The position numbers were made by a program, and so were the translations under genes. Shown here in pieces: positions 1 through 7,420 of a stretch of DNA of 11,173 nucleotides. Location of the stretch: contig JBELMB010000168.1 of the NCBI GenBank assembly GCA_042088665.1, positions 1-11,173 on the forward strand, written 5' to 3'. The first letter of the stretch is position 1; each line of letters opens with the position of its first letter. The notes beneath the pieces were generated by a model. The model was not told the origin of the DNA, ran no database searches, and saw only the letters and a program-made list of their open reading frames with translations. The DNA comes from JBELMB01 sp042088665 (GTDB lineage Bacteria > Pseudomonadota > Alphaproteobacteria > Rhodobacterales > Rhodobacteraceae).

Positions 1-24
1 TTGTGGGCGGGCGCCGTGGGACGG

Positions 25-44
25 GCCCGGGGTCAACCCCGGGC
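25..44. repeat. Perfect 8-bp inverted repeat, 4-nt loop
   Basis: GCCCGGGG at 25-32 pairs with CCCCGGGC at 37-44 around the loop TCAA. No T tract follows on either strand, so this is a stable hairpin but not a standard terminator. A second, weaker hairpin follows directly (TCAGGG at 54-59 with CCCTGA at 68-73). Confidence 0.5.
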
Positions 45-193
45 AACTTCGGGTCAGGGCCCGGAGACCCTGATGCAGGCGCCCGGCCGCAATCGGGTTT
101 GGCTGCGTGCGGGGAACGGGAGCTTGGCCGCGCTGGGCGGAGACATTGGCGGCCCGGGCAGAGTGTGCTCTGCGGGGGTGTTTTGTGTGAGCT

Positions 194-213
194 GGCCCGA
201 TTTTTTTCGGGCC
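194..213. repeat. Inverted repeat with poly-T loop
   Basis: GGCCCGA at 194-200 pairs with TCGGGCC at 207-213, with a loop of six T on the plus strand (A on the minus strand). It lies about 150 nt past the stop of the SDR gene. On the minus-strand transcript the A run is in the loop and no U tract follows, so termination here would not be of the standard type. Confidence 0.45.
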
Positions 214-225
214 GGCCTGGATTTT

Positions 226-256
226 GGACCGGTGTTGTTTGGGACCGGTGTTGTTT
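226..256. repeat. Direct repeat, 15 bp with 16-bp period
   Basis: GGACCGGTGTTGTTT occurs at 226-240 and again without mismatch at 242-256, separated by one G. Each copy contains the palindrome ACCGGT. It lies in non-coding DNA. Its function is unknown; replication slippage or a two-site protein target are both possible. Confidence 0.7.
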
Positions 257-308
257 TCGATCAGTGCCAACCCGGGCCGGTGTGGTCGATGTCTGAACGG
301 CGATATGT

Positions 309-355
309 CCAGACCGGCCAGCCTCCAGACCGGCCAGCCCCCAGACCTGTCGGCC
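309..355. repeat. Direct repeat with 16-bp period, about 2.5 copies
   Basis: CCAGACCGGCCAGCC occurs at 309-323 and exactly again at 325-339. A third, degraded copy begins at 341 (CCAGACCTGTCGGCC). The array ends just before the stop codon of the SDR gene at 366. It has the same period as the unrelated repeat at 226-256. Confidence 0.7.
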
Positions 356-365
356 TGCCCAGGCG

Positions 366-1088
366 TCAGGCCATCGCCCAGCCGCCGTCGATCACATGCG
401 CCTGACCCGTGGTAAAGGCGCTTTCATCCGATGCAAGATAAACCGCCAGATGCGCGATTTCCTGGGGCGAGCCGATGCGCCCCATGGGCTGGCGCGCGAC
501 AAAGGCGGCGCGGGCGGTGTCGTAGTCGCCCATGGCGTGCAGGCGGTCCTGCAGCGAGGGGCTTTCGATCGTGCCGGGGCAGATCGCGTTGACGCGCACG
601 CCCTTGGTCACGTAGTCCACCGCCACGGATTTCGTCAGACCGATCACGGCCGCCTTGGACAGCCCGTAGATGCAACGGTTGGGCGCGCCCACGATGGAAC
701 TGGCCACCGAAGAGATATTGACGATCGAACCGCCGCCGCGCTCTGTCATGCCGGGCACTGCGGCCTGACAGGCGTGGAACTGGGAGCGCAGGTTGAGCGC
801 GATGGCGAAGTCGAATTCCTCGTCCGTGGCCTCCAGAAGGGTGCCGTTGTGAACAAAGCCCGCGCAATTGGCCAGAACATCCGGCGTGGCGGCGGTGATC
901 GCGGCGGTCAGCGCGGCCTTGTCGGTCACATCCAGCGCGTAGGTTTCGCAGTCCAGTCCGGTCAGCAGGCTGGCGTTCAGATCCGTGGCTGTCACCTGCG
1001 CCCCTTCGGCGATAAAGGCCTCTGCGATGGCGCGGCCAATGCCCTGACCTGCGGCGGTGACAAAAGCGCGTTTGTCCTTGAGTCTCAT
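366..1088 (-). CDS. BDH2-like short-chain dehydrogenase (probable 2-keto-3-deoxy-sugar-acid 4-dehydrogenase)
   Basis: A 240-residue classical SDR, a full-length cytosolic NAD(P)-dependent oxidoreductase. Visible motifs are the cofactor loop TAAGQGIG (11-18), an acidic residue D36 after strand 2 that favours NAD, NCAG (74-77), catalytic S127, Y141 and K145, and the PG turn after VNAIC (about 171). The stretch NRCIY, with R138 three residues before the catalytic Tyr, and the PSLQ motif near 177 closely match human BDH2/DHRS6 and the bacterial 2-keto-3-deoxy-L-fuconate dehydrogenases, where such Arg residues hold the substrate carboxylate. With a UxaA dehydratase and an FAH hydrolase nearby, oxidation of C4-OH of a 2-keto-3-deoxy acid is the most likely role. 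The ATG overlaps the upstream stop by 4 nt (ATGA, 1085-1088) and has AGGAGA about seven bases upstream. It is the last gene of the operon. A 3-hydroxybutyrate dehydrogenase is the main alternative. Confidence 0.92.
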   Translation of the reverse strand: MRLKDKRAFVTAAGQGIGRAIAEAFIAEGAQVTATDLNASLLTGLDCETYALDVTDKAALTAAITAATPDVLANCAGFVHNGTLLEATDEEFDFAIALNLRSQFHACQAAVPGMTERGGGSIVNISSVASSIVGAPNRCIYGLSKAAVIGLTKSVAVDYVTKGVRVNAICPGTIESPSLQDRLHAMGDYDTARAAFVARQPMGRIGSPQEIAHLAVYLASDESAFTTGQAHVIDGGWAMA

Positions 1089-2155
1089 GTGGCTTCTCCT
1101 GTGAAGGTATCGGGTACCGCGCCGCGGGCGACGGGCTGTCCGGTTTGGCCTGACAAGGCGCAGGCAAGAGTGATCTCGAGAGCGGCGGCGCCCTCTTCGG
1201 CGGTGGCAAGCACGTCATCCGCGCCCCCGGCCACGATCCCGGCAAAACGGGTCATCTGTGCCGCAAGCGGGTCAATTCGTGCATAGTCCGGCCCGGGGCT
1301 GCGCGCCAGTGGCCGGGACCATTCGATCTCTCCGGCGGCGGAGCGACCCCAGCGCGTCAGGGAGGGGAAGGCCAGCGCGCCTTCGGTGCCGACAAAGCGC
1401 AGGGCATCCTCGCCGCTGACGGCAATGGCGGGATTTTCACCGCATCCGGCCTCAAACGCCCAAGGCGATGCACCAGCGTCCGAGATCAGGAACGACCCCA
1501 ACGCCCCATCCGCAAAACGAAAGGCCAGCGCGGCGGTGTCCTCGATCACCAGACCGCGGCGGGCATGGGAGGTCAGCGCAGTGGCTTCGGTGATTTCGCC
1601 CACGAAGAAATGCAGCAGATCCACCTCATGGCTGAGATTGATCGAAAGCGGACCGGCGCCGGGGGCCACGTGCCATGGGATGTCGTAATAGCTGTCGTGC
1701 TTGCGCAGGCTCCAGAGCCCCGAGACGCCGACAAGATCGCCGATCTGCGCCAGCGCGTCGCGGGCGGCGATGGAAAACGGATGGCAGCGCCGGTGATGGC
1801 CGACACGCAGCGGGGCCTGCGCCTGTGCTGCGGCGGCGGTCAGCTGACGCGCCTCGCCCATGGTGTGGGTGATCGGCTTTTCCACCAGAACCGCCAGACC
1901 CTGCGCCAGCGCCTGAAGGCTCAGCGACAGATGCGCAGGCGTTGGCGTGGCGATCAGGCAGGCGCGGGTGTCTGCAGGCACCTCCGAAAGATCGGCGACC
2001 ATGGGCAGCCCCTGCGCGGCGCGCTCTGCGCGCCGATCCGGGTCGGCTTCGACCATGGCTGTGAGCCGAACCCCGGGCAGGTCCCGGGCAACGCCCGCGT
2101 GGCGCATTCCGATGGCGCCCGCTCCGACGATGCAAAGCGGCAAAGGCGCTGTCAT
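1085..2155 (-). CDS. Gfo/Idh/MocA family NAD(P)-dependent oxidoreductase
   Basis: A 356-residue protein of normal family length. It has an N-terminal Rossmann domain (about 1-120) with the dinucleotide motif GAGAIG (11-16) and the hallmark EKP at 92-94, followed by the C-terminal alpha/beta substrate domain. That domain contains the conserved INLSHEVDLL segment, whose H176 is the usual catalytic histidine. Members oxidise or reduce sugars, inositols and related polyols. The substrate cannot be read from the sequence. In this operon it could oxidise a free or substituted sugar, or a polyol, before dehydration. The ATG at 2155 overlaps the stop of the UxaA gene by one base (TGATG), which suggests translational coupling; longer starts would run into that gene and are less likely. 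The stop overlaps the SDR start by 4 nt. Confidence 0.9.
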   Translation of the reverse strand: MTAPLPLCIVGAGAIGMRHAGVARDLPGVRLTAMVEADPDRRAERAAQGLPMVADLSEVPADTRACLIATPTPAHLSLSLQALAQGLAVLVEKPITHTMGEARQLTAAAAQAQAPLRVGHHRRCHPFSIAARDALAQIGDLVGVSGLWSLRKHDSYYDIPWHVAPGAGPLSINLSHEVDLLHFFVGEITEATALTSHARRGLVIEDTAALAFRFADGALGSFLISDAGASPWAFEAGCGENPAIAVSGEDALRFVGTEGALAFPSLTRWGRSAAGEIEWSRPLARSPGPDYARIDPLAAQMTRFAGIVAGGADDVLATAEEGAAALEITLACALSGQTGQPVARGAVPDTFTGEAT

Positions 2156-3645
2156 CACATGACCGCGCCGATCTGCCATGGCACGAATTCGTAATCGCCC
2201 AGCCCTTGCGCCTCTGATTTTGACGGCGCGCCGGAGGCCATGTCGAGCCACATCTGGTAGATCTCCTGCCCGACCTCTTCGACGCTGCGCCCGTCAGACA
2301 GGATGGTGCCGGCGTTGATGTCCATGTCGTCGCTCAAGCGGGTGAACATTTCCGTGTTGGTGGCGACTTTCATGGAGGGGCTGGGTTTCGCCCCGAAGGC
2401 AGAGCCGCGCCCGGTGGTGAAACAGACAAGGGTGCAGCCCGACGCGATCTGGCCGGTGACCGAGGCCGGGTCGTAGCCGGGGCTGTCCATGAAGACAAAG
2501 CCCTTTTCGGTGACCGGCTCGGCATATTTGTAGACGCCGTTCAGCGGCGTGGTGCCGCCCTTGGCCGCCGCACCCAGCGATTTTTCGAGGATCGTGGTCA
2601 GCCCGCCCTGCTTGTTGCCGGGGGAGGGGTTGTTGTCCATCGAACCCTTGTTGCGGGCGGTGTAATCCTCCCACCAGCGGATGCGGTCGATCAGTTTCTC
2701 GCCGGTGGCGCGGTCCTTGGCGCGGGCGGTGAGCAGGTGTTCGGCGCCGTAGATCTCGGGGGTTTCGGCCAGCACGCCGGTGCCGCCCTGCGCCACGAGC
2801 AGGTCGCAGGCATGGCCCACGGCGGGATTGGCGGTGATGCCGGACCAGGCATCCGAGCCGCCGCATTGCAGCGCGACCATCAGTTCGGAGGCCGGTGCGG
2901 GCGCGCGGGACGCATCGTTGACGAGGGGCAGCATCGCCTCGATCTTGGAGATGCCAAGCGCGATGGTCTTGCGCAGCCCGCCCACGTCCTGAATGTTCAT
3001 GTTCTGGAACAGCGGGCCGGGGGTCAGGCCGTAGGCTTCGATCAGCCAGTCGATCTGGTTCATCTCGCAGCCCAGACCGGCCATCAGCACGCCGCCGATG
3101 TTGGGGTTGCGGGCATAGCCCCACATGACCCGTTGCAGCGCCTCGAACCCGTCGCCGTCGCCGGCCATGCCACAGCCCGTGCCATGCACAAAGGCGACGA
3201 CCCCGTCCACGTTCGGGTACTCGGCGAGGCGCTCGGGCGTGAAATGTGCCGCGATCTGGCGCGCCGCGGTGGCCGAACAGTTCACCGAGGTCAGCACGGC
3301 GATGTAGTTGCGTGTGCCGACGCGGCCCGTGGACCGGTGGTAGCCCATGAAGCTGTCCGTTTGCGTGGCCGGGGCGACGGGGCGCAGGTTGTCGCCAAAG
3401 GTATAAGCCGCAGAGACGGCGCGGAACGCGAGGTTCTGGGTGTGCACATGCGCGCCCTGCGCGATATCCTCGGCGGCGTAGCCGATGATCTGGGCGTATT
3501 TGTGCACCGCCGCGCCCTTGGCGATGGGCGTCAGTGCCATCTTGTGTCCGCGGGGGATACGCTCTGTCGCGCCGTGCTCCCCGGGGGCAATGGTCGCGGT
3601 GGCGGTGGCCACATTGTCAGCATCCGAGAGGCGGACAAAACTCAT
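2155..3645 (-). CDS. UxaA-family sugar-acid dehydratase (altronate/galactarate dehydratase type), SAF + catalytic domain
   Basis: A 496-residue, full-length member of the UxaA/GarD family. These are metal-dependent dehydratases that turn aldonates or aldarates into 2-keto-3-deoxy acids. The N-terminal SAF domain (about 10-78) shows the expected pattern: RIPRGHKMAL, then a KYAQIIG segment, then GAHVHTQNL. The catalytic part (about 105-496) carries the family blocks RNYIAV, HGTGCG (154-159), GLGCE (190-194), LQCGGSDAWSG (259-269), AETPEIYGAEHLL (293-305), NPSPGNKQGGL (339-349) and SGCTLVCFTTGRGS (402-415), with the Cys/His residues expected for metal binding. The start at 3645 is chosen because AAAGGA lies about seven bases upstream and the SAF domain begins soon after. 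Longer in-frame starts would run into the dioxygenase gene. The gap to that gene is 22 nt. Altronate, galactonate or another hexonate or 6-deoxyhexonate are possible substrates; the sequence does not decide. Confidence 0.92.
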   Translation of the reverse strand: MSFVRLSDADNVATATATIAPGEHGATERIPRGHKMALTPIAKGAAVHKYAQIIGYAAEDIAQGAHVHTQNLAFRAVSAAYTFGDNLRPVAPATQTDSFMGYHRSTGRVGTRNYIAVLTSVNCSATAARQIAAHFTPERLAEYPNVDGVVAFVHGTGCGMAGDGDGFEALQRVMWGYARNPNIGGVLMAGLGCEMNQIDWLIEAYGLTPGPLFQNMNIQDVGGLRKTIALGISKIEAMLPLVNDASRAPAPASELMVALQCGGSDAWSGITANPAVGHACDLLVAQGGTGVLAETPEIYGAEHLLTARAKDRATGEKLIDRIRWWEDYTARNKGSMDNNPSPGNKQGGLTTILEKSLGAAAKGGTTPLNGVYKYAEPVTEKGFVFMDSPGYDPASVTGQIASGCTLVCFTTGRGSAFGAKPSPSMKVATNTEMFTRLSDDMDINAGTILSDGRSVEEVGQEIYQMWLDMASGAPSKSEAQGLGDYEFVPWQIGAVM

Positions 3646-3667
3646 GGCAGGATCCTTTGGTTCGAGG

Positions 3668-4636
3668 TCAGGCGCAGGACGGGCTGTCGCCGTTCCAGCG
3701 ATGCAGGGGGATATGCGCGCCGCTCGAAAGCGTCTGGCGGGCCTGTTCCCAAGACGCCTTCCACGCGCGCCAATCGTGCAGTTCCGTGGCCGGATTGGCG
3801 CGGGATCGTGCCACGAAGGACGGAAAATGTGCACGGCCGGTCGGCTGGCCGGTGACGTTGAACCGGATGTCAAAGCTCCAGCGGAAGCCATCGGTGTTGT
3901 TCGCAAGCGAGCTGTGCGGCGTCAGCGGGTGCAGCAGCACCGCGCCGCCAGCCTTGACCGGCAGTGGCTGTGCCTGTGTCACATCGAGCAGACCCGGCGC
4001 GATGGCGGTCTGGCGCTGCGGGCAATGGGCCAGCATGCCGGGCACGCCGGGCACAACCTGCAGGCAGCCGTTGGCTTCGGTGGCGTCCGACATGGCCAGC
4101 CAGACGGTGACCATCTGCGTGCTGTCGGCCTCGTCCAGGGCAACGGCCCGATCCTGGTGCCAGTCGGTGGTGCTGACGTGGGCGCGCACTTCGTCGTGGC
4201 GCAGCAGGCCCGAGGGTGGCTTCAGGCGGACATGCTGGATCGGATTCGAGGTCAGCTCTGGCCCGATCAGCGCCTCGACGATGTCGAGCAGCCGGGGGTG
4301 GGTCATCATGTCAAAGACCGCCGGGCCAAAGTGAAAGGGCGTGTCCGGCTGGATCTCGTCGCCGGGCAGGGAGATGTCCATCGGCTGGAACCAGTCGCAG
4401 CCCGCGGCGTAGGAGGTCAGCAGCTTTTGCCAGAAATCCTGCGCCCCGGGGGCAGGCACGCGGCCCTCGTCGTGCCAGCCGGCGTATAGCCGGTCGAGCA
4501 GGTCGGTGTATTCACGGGTCACTTTGGCGAGGGTCATCGGATCGAGAACGTTTTCGATCACGAGGTAGCCCTGCGTCTCGAAGAAGGTCTTCTGCGCGTC
4601 GCTCAGGGCCATGGTGTTGATCGTGGGGGCGGTCAT
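3668..4636 (-). CDS. Phytanoyl-CoA dioxygenase (PhyH) family Fe(II)/2-oxoglutarate oxygenase
   Basis: A 322-residue protein of the PhyH family, cytosolic, with no signal peptide. The double-stranded beta-helix iron site appears complete: H160 and D162 in WHQD, distal H241 in LTPHSS, and R252 eleven residues later (FRWSFDIRF) in the place that usually holds 2-oxoglutarate. Family members hydroxylate or demethylate small molecules using O2 and 2-oxoglutarate. The CoA-related family name does not imply a CoA substrate here. As first gene of an operon with a sugar-acid dehydratase, a Gfo enzyme and an SDR, it may remove a substituent (for example O-methyl) or hydroxylate the growth substrate; this is inference. 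The start at 4636 gives the normal family length and has GGAAAGG upstream; an ATG at 4612 is an alternative. The frame stays open upstream to 4882 and would add a repeat-rich extension (see the repeat at 4721-4804), which I consider unlikely to be translated. Confidence 0.9.
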   Translation of the reverse strand: MTAPTINTMALSDAQKTFFETQGYLVIENVLDPMTLAKVTREYTDLLDRLYAGWHDEGRVPAPGAQDFWQKLLTSYAAGCDWFQPMDISLPGDEIQPDTPFHFGPAVFDMMTHPRLLDIVEALIGPELTSNPIQHVRLKPPSGLLRHDEVRAHVSTTDWHQDRAVALDEADSTQMVTVWLAMSDATEANGCLQVVPGVPGMLAHCPQRQTAIAPGLLDVTQAQPLPVKAGGAVLLHPLTPHSSLANNTDGFRWSFDIRFNVTGQPTGRAHFPSFVARSRANPATELHDWRAWKASWEQARQTLSSGAHIPLHRWNGDSPSCA

Positions 4637-4955
4637 GCTGCGGGCCTTTCCGGTTTCGCTGCGCTGCAGGCCGGATCCCGACGCAGGGGCCGGTGGCTGC
4701 AGGGGGCAGGGGGCGCCCCGGTGTTCTGGACGGTGTTCTGGACTGTGTTCTGGACGGTGTTCTGGACGGTGTTCTGGACGGTTTCCAGAGCGGTGTCCTG
4801 GGCCATGCGCGCGGCACCGGGACGTGTCGCGCAGGGGCGCGAGAGGCGGGCTGGGTACGGCAGGGCAGGTTTGGACATGCATGTGGTCTTTGGTCAGGGA
4901 GGCCCGTTTGGGGCGGACGCTCCGATAGCGTGGTAGCGCTAGCTTACAGCATGGG
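4637..4955. other. Gene-free stretch upstream of the dioxygenase operon
   Basis: This region should hold the minus-strand promoter of the four-gene catabolic operon. I cannot identify a convincing -35/-10 pair. It holds the 12-bp tandem repeat (4721-4804) and a small dyad TAGCGCTA at 4934-4941, preceded by TGGTAGCG. That shares only the TGGTA half with the palindrome upstream of dctP, so I do not call it an operator. A minus-strand frame from 4878 to 4633 (81 codons) reads through the repeats as TVQN units and stops in an ATGA overlap with the dioxygenase start. It lacks a clear ribosome binding site. Confidence 0.5.
4721..4804. repeat. 12-bp tandem repeat, five good and two degraded units
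   Basis: On the plus strand the unit is GTGTTCTGGACG. Copies start at 4721, 4733 (last base T instead of G), 4745, 4757 and 4769, and degraded copies at 4781 and 4793. On the minus strand the unit is CGTCCAGAACAC. Read in the frame of the downstream dioxygenase gene, the seven units spell GPGH, RSGN, RPEH, RPEH, RPEH, SPEH, RPEH. Three bases are a divisor of the period, so copy-number change keeps any frame. The unit is 9/12 identical to one unit of the repeat in the GntR gene (8902-8913). Confidence 0.9.
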
Positions 4956-4982
4956 AAAAGGGGCGTGAAGCCCGCCCCTTTT
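4956..4982 (-). terminator. Intrinsic terminator of the TRAP operon, possibly bidirectional
   Basis: AAAAGGGGCG at 4956-4965 pairs perfectly with CGCCCCTTTT at 4973-4982 around a 7-nt loop. On the minus-strand transcript it begins five bases after the dctM stop codon and ends in four U that also form the stem foot. It separates the TRAP operon from the dioxygenase operon, implying that the latter has its own promoter. Confidence 0.75.
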
Positions 4983-4987
4983 CTTCT

Positions 4988-6583
4988 TTACAGGAAGATC
5001 GTGATGATTGTCGGAAAGGCCAGAAGCACCGACAGCGCCAGAAGTTGCAGAGCGATGAAGGGCAGGAACCCCTTGAAGATATCGGTCAGCGAGATATGCG
5101 GCGGCGCCACGGACTTCAGGTAGAAGGCAGCCGGTCCGAAAGGCGGCGACAAGAAGCTGACCTGCATGTTCATGCAGAACACCACGCCGAACCAGATCGG
5201 GATGAACCGCGGGTCGATGCTGGTGAAGAAGCCGATTTCCTCCGCCGGAAGGCGCACCACGATCGGCAGAAAGACCGGCATGATCAGCAGCACGATGCCG
5301 ACCCAGTCCATGAACATGCCCATGATCAGGAAGACCAGCATCATCATCAGGATGACGCCCATGGTGGGCAGGTCCGACCCGACGATGGCATTGGCCACGA
5401 AGGTCGGGCCACCGGCCAGCGTATAGGCCGCCGCCAGCGAGGCCGCACCGATGGTCACCCAGATGATCGTACCGGTGGATTTCAGCGTCCGCATGACCGA
5501 ATCCCAGACGATGTCAAAGGTCATCTCGCGGCGCAATGTGCCGATCACAAAGACCGCCAGAACGCCCATGGCCGCGGCTTCGGTGATGCCTGTCACACCG
5601 CCATAGATCGAGCCGAGCACCACAAGGATCACCACGATCGGGGCGGCCATGCCCTTGCCCATGTCCCATCCCAGCTGCGCGCGCTTCCAGCCGAAGACAA
5701 AGAGCGTGCCGAGGCAGATCAGCGCGATGATCCCGAAGGTCATCATGCGGCCCTGCATGACCTGCCAGACGGTGCGCACCTCGTCATCGCTCATGTCACC
5801 GCCACGGATCGCGGAGATCAGCAGCATGATGGCGATGTAGCCAAGGCACAGGAACCCCACGAGGCGCGTCAGGAAGGCGAGGAACAGAAAGAACTTTTCC
5901 AGCGGGGCGGGGTCATCGGGATCTTCGGGCGGCAGGGGCGCCTGCGCCGGATCAAGCCGCGTGCGGATCACGATGTAGATGATGAAGAAGGACGCGAGCA
6001 TGAACCCCGGCAGGAAAGACGCGGTGAACAGCGCCTTGATCGAGGTTTCCGTCACCAGCCCGTAGAAGATCAGGACGATAGAGGGCGGAATCATGGTGCC
6101 CAGAGAGCCGGAGGCGCAGATCGTGCCGATGGCGAGGTTCTGGTTGTACCCCAGCCGCAGCATCTGCGGGAGCGCGATGAGGCCCAGCAGGACAACTTCG
6201 CCGCCGATGATGCCGGACATGGCGGCCATGATGACGGCCATGATCGAGGTCACGATGGCGATGCCGCCCCGGGTCCGCGACAGCCAGACATTGAGCGAGG
6301 AATACATGTCCCGCGCGATGCCCGACCGTTCCAGAAGGGCGGCCATGAATATGAACAGCGGCACCGAGATGAGCACGTAGTTGGTCATCTGCGAGTAGAC
6401 CGCCTGGCCCAGCACGTTCAGCGGTCCCATGCCGAATCGGCCAAAAAGAAAGTCGGGTCCGAACTTCATGTACAGCGTCGCCACCGCCAGCGTGGCGGAG
6501 GCAAACCCCAGCGGCATGCCGATCGCCAGAAGGGCGAACATCGCAAACAGCAGGATCAGGGAGAGGGTGCCGATATCGACCAT
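4988..6583 (-). CDS. dctM: TRAP transporter large permease subunit DctM
   Basis: A 531-residue, very hydrophobic membrane protein. It is the large subunit of a tripartite ATP-independent periplasmic transporter, which performs Na+-coupled uptake of a substrate delivered by DctP. Family marks include the N-terminal IGMPLGFA, the NYVLISVPLFIFMAALLERSGIA region (about 67-90), GTMIPPSIVLIFYGLVTETS (about 156-175) and GGVTGITEAAAMGV (about 325-338). It is roughly 100 residues longer than the common DctM of about 430. The extra part (about 215-310) contains a charged loop and about two additional membrane segments, as in the longer subclass of this family. The ATG at 6583 lies 3 nt after the dctQ stop, with AGGA about ten bases upstream. 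It is the last gene of the transporter operon and is followed at once by a terminator. Confidence 0.95.
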   Translation of the reverse strand: MVDIGTLSLILLFAMFALLAIGMPLGFASATLAVATLYMKFGPDFLFGRFGMGPLNVLGQAVYSQMTNYVLISVPLFIFMAALLERSGIARDMYSSLNVWLSRTRGGIAIVTSIMAVIMAAMSGIIGGEVVLLGLIALPQMLRLGYNQNLAIGTICASGSLGTMIPPSIVLIFYGLVTETSIKALFTASFLPGFMLASFFIIYIVIRTRLDPAQAPLPPEDPDDPAPLEKFFLFLAFLTRLVGFLCLGYIAIMLLISAIRGGDMSDDEVRTVWQVMQGRMMTFGIIALICLGTLFVFGWKRAQLGWDMGKGMAAPIVVILVVLGSIYGGVTGITEAAAMGVLAVFVIGTLRREMTFDIVWDSVMRTLKSTGTIIWVTIGAASLAAAYTLAGGPTFVANAIVGSDLPTMGVILMMMLVFLIMGMFMDWVGIVLLIMPVFLPIVVRLPAEEIGFFTSIDPRFIPIWFGVVFCMNMQVSFLSPPFGPAAFYLKSVAPPHISLTDIFKGFLPFIALQLLALSVLLAFPTIITIFL

Positions 6584-6586
6584 GGC

Positions 6587-7399
6587 TTACTTGTCCTCGT
6601 CCAGAAGTTTGCGCATGTTTTCAATGTCTTGCTCGTCGATTTCATCGGCGGGCGAGTGGTGGTCTTCGGGCCGGTTCCAATCTGCGATCAGGTTGGACAG
6701 CGCCTGTATGGCCACCATGACGATGATGATCAGGATGGCGGGCTTGATGGTGGCGGGAATGGGGGGATCCCATGCCGAACCGTAAAGCTCCCAGCGTTCG
6801 AACTTGCTCGAGGCTTCGCCGTAGCCGCCCCAGACGATGGCAAAGGCAAAGACCCAGATCAGCGCGACAGAGACCGTATCCGACAGCTTGCGTGCCCAGC
6901 GGGGCATCATGTCGTAGATGATGTAGATGCGGATGTGGCTGCGCTGCTGCATGGCATAGAGCCCGGCCAGCAGGAACAGGAAGCCCGCAACCCAGAGCGA
7001 CAGCTCATTGGCCCAAAGCGTGCCGACCTCGAAGATGTAGCGCGAGACGACCTCGTAGAACATCACGCAGACCAGAATCACCAGCGACAGCATGGAAATC
7101 CGCGAACAGACCAGCGCAATATAGTCGAAGAAGCCCGATGGCGCCCGTTCGATGCTGCCGACCGTGTCCGACAGGAACAGGGCCGTGAACAGGACCGCGG
7201 CAAAGACCACAGCGAGTGTGACATAGACCAGCACCCGGCCTTCGGGGCGCAGCATTTCGTTCATGCCGATGGGCGACGAGAACACATAAGAGCCGATGGC
7301 CAGTCCGAGTATCAAAAGCCCGGCGGCTGAGGCAAAGGCGATCATGGCCAGGCGGATCGGCGCGCGCGCCGGTCCGAGCCAGAGGGAAGGCGCAGACAT
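6587..7399 (-). CDS. dctQ: TRAP transporter small permease subunit DctQ, long form
   Basis: A 270-residue inner-membrane protein. The canonical four-helix DctQ region lies at about 95-240 and contains the signature VVSRYIF (117-123), TLWANELSLW (127-136) and MQQRSHIRI (150-158). Two further predicted membrane segments (about 17-40 and 56-76) precede it, making it longer than the usual 160-200 residues. The C-terminal 30 residues are strongly charged. Together with DctM it forms the membrane part of the transporter. The start at 7399 is chosen because the first membrane segment follows closely and a G-rich stretch lies about nine bases upstream; this ribosome site is weak. The 74-nt gap to dctP carries a strong terminator hairpin, so dctQM is probably expressed at a lower level than dctP. 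Confidence 0.92.
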   Translation of the reverse strand: MSAPSLWLGPARAPIRLAMIAFASAAGLLILGLAIGSYVFSSPIGMNEMLRPEGRVLVYVTLAVVFAAVLFTALFLSDTVGSIERAPSGFFDYIALVCSRISMLSLVILVCVMFYEVVSRYIFEVGTLWANELSLWVAGFLFLLAGLYAMQQRSHIRIYIIYDMMPRWARKLSDTVSVALIWVFAFAIVWGGYGEASSKFERWELYGSAWDPPIPATIKPAILIIIVMVAIQALSNLIADWNRPEDHHSPADEIDEQDIENMRKLLDEDK

Positions 7400-7420
7400 T
7401 TTGGAAATACCCCCGAAGAC

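Larger units (their letters stand above)
1..365. other. Gene-free stretch downstream of the SDR operon
   Basis: No reading frame here looks like a protein family on either strand. The open frames are the short, Arg/Pro/Gly-rich kind that any G+C-rich DNA produces. What can be seen is a hairpin at 25-44, a hairpin with an all-T loop at 194-213, a 16-bp-period direct repeat at 226-256 and a second 16-bp-period repeat at 309-355. There is no classical intrinsic terminator (G+C stem plus U tract) for the minus-strand operon that ends at 366. That transcript may therefore end by Rho, or outside this window. Confidence 0.6.

Noticed and set aside
1..405. A 134-codon open frame starting at TTG at the window edge
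   Set aside because: It has no family likeness or ribosome site, runs into the 3' end of the SDR gene on the opposite strand and contains the 16-bp repeats.
2737..3855. A 372-codon open frame on the plus strand opposite the UxaA gene
   Set aside because: The UxaA gene on the other strand has all family blocks; this frame is Gly/His/Arg-rich with no recognisable domain.
4721..4804. CRISPR array
   Set aside because: The units are 12 bp and directly adjacent, with no unique spacers and no cas genes nearby.
4931..4944. A second GntR operator before the dioxygenase operon
   Set aside because: Only the TGGTA half resembles the site at 8607-8616; the dyad here is TAGCGCTA, and no ACCA half follows.
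5045..7330. A 761-codon open frame on the plus strand opposite dctM and dctQ
   Set aside because: It is antisense to two clear membrane-protein genes, is very rich in His, Asp, Arg and Gln, has no recognisable domain and crosses the gene border. It is a typical shadow of hydrophobic codons in G+C-rich DNA.
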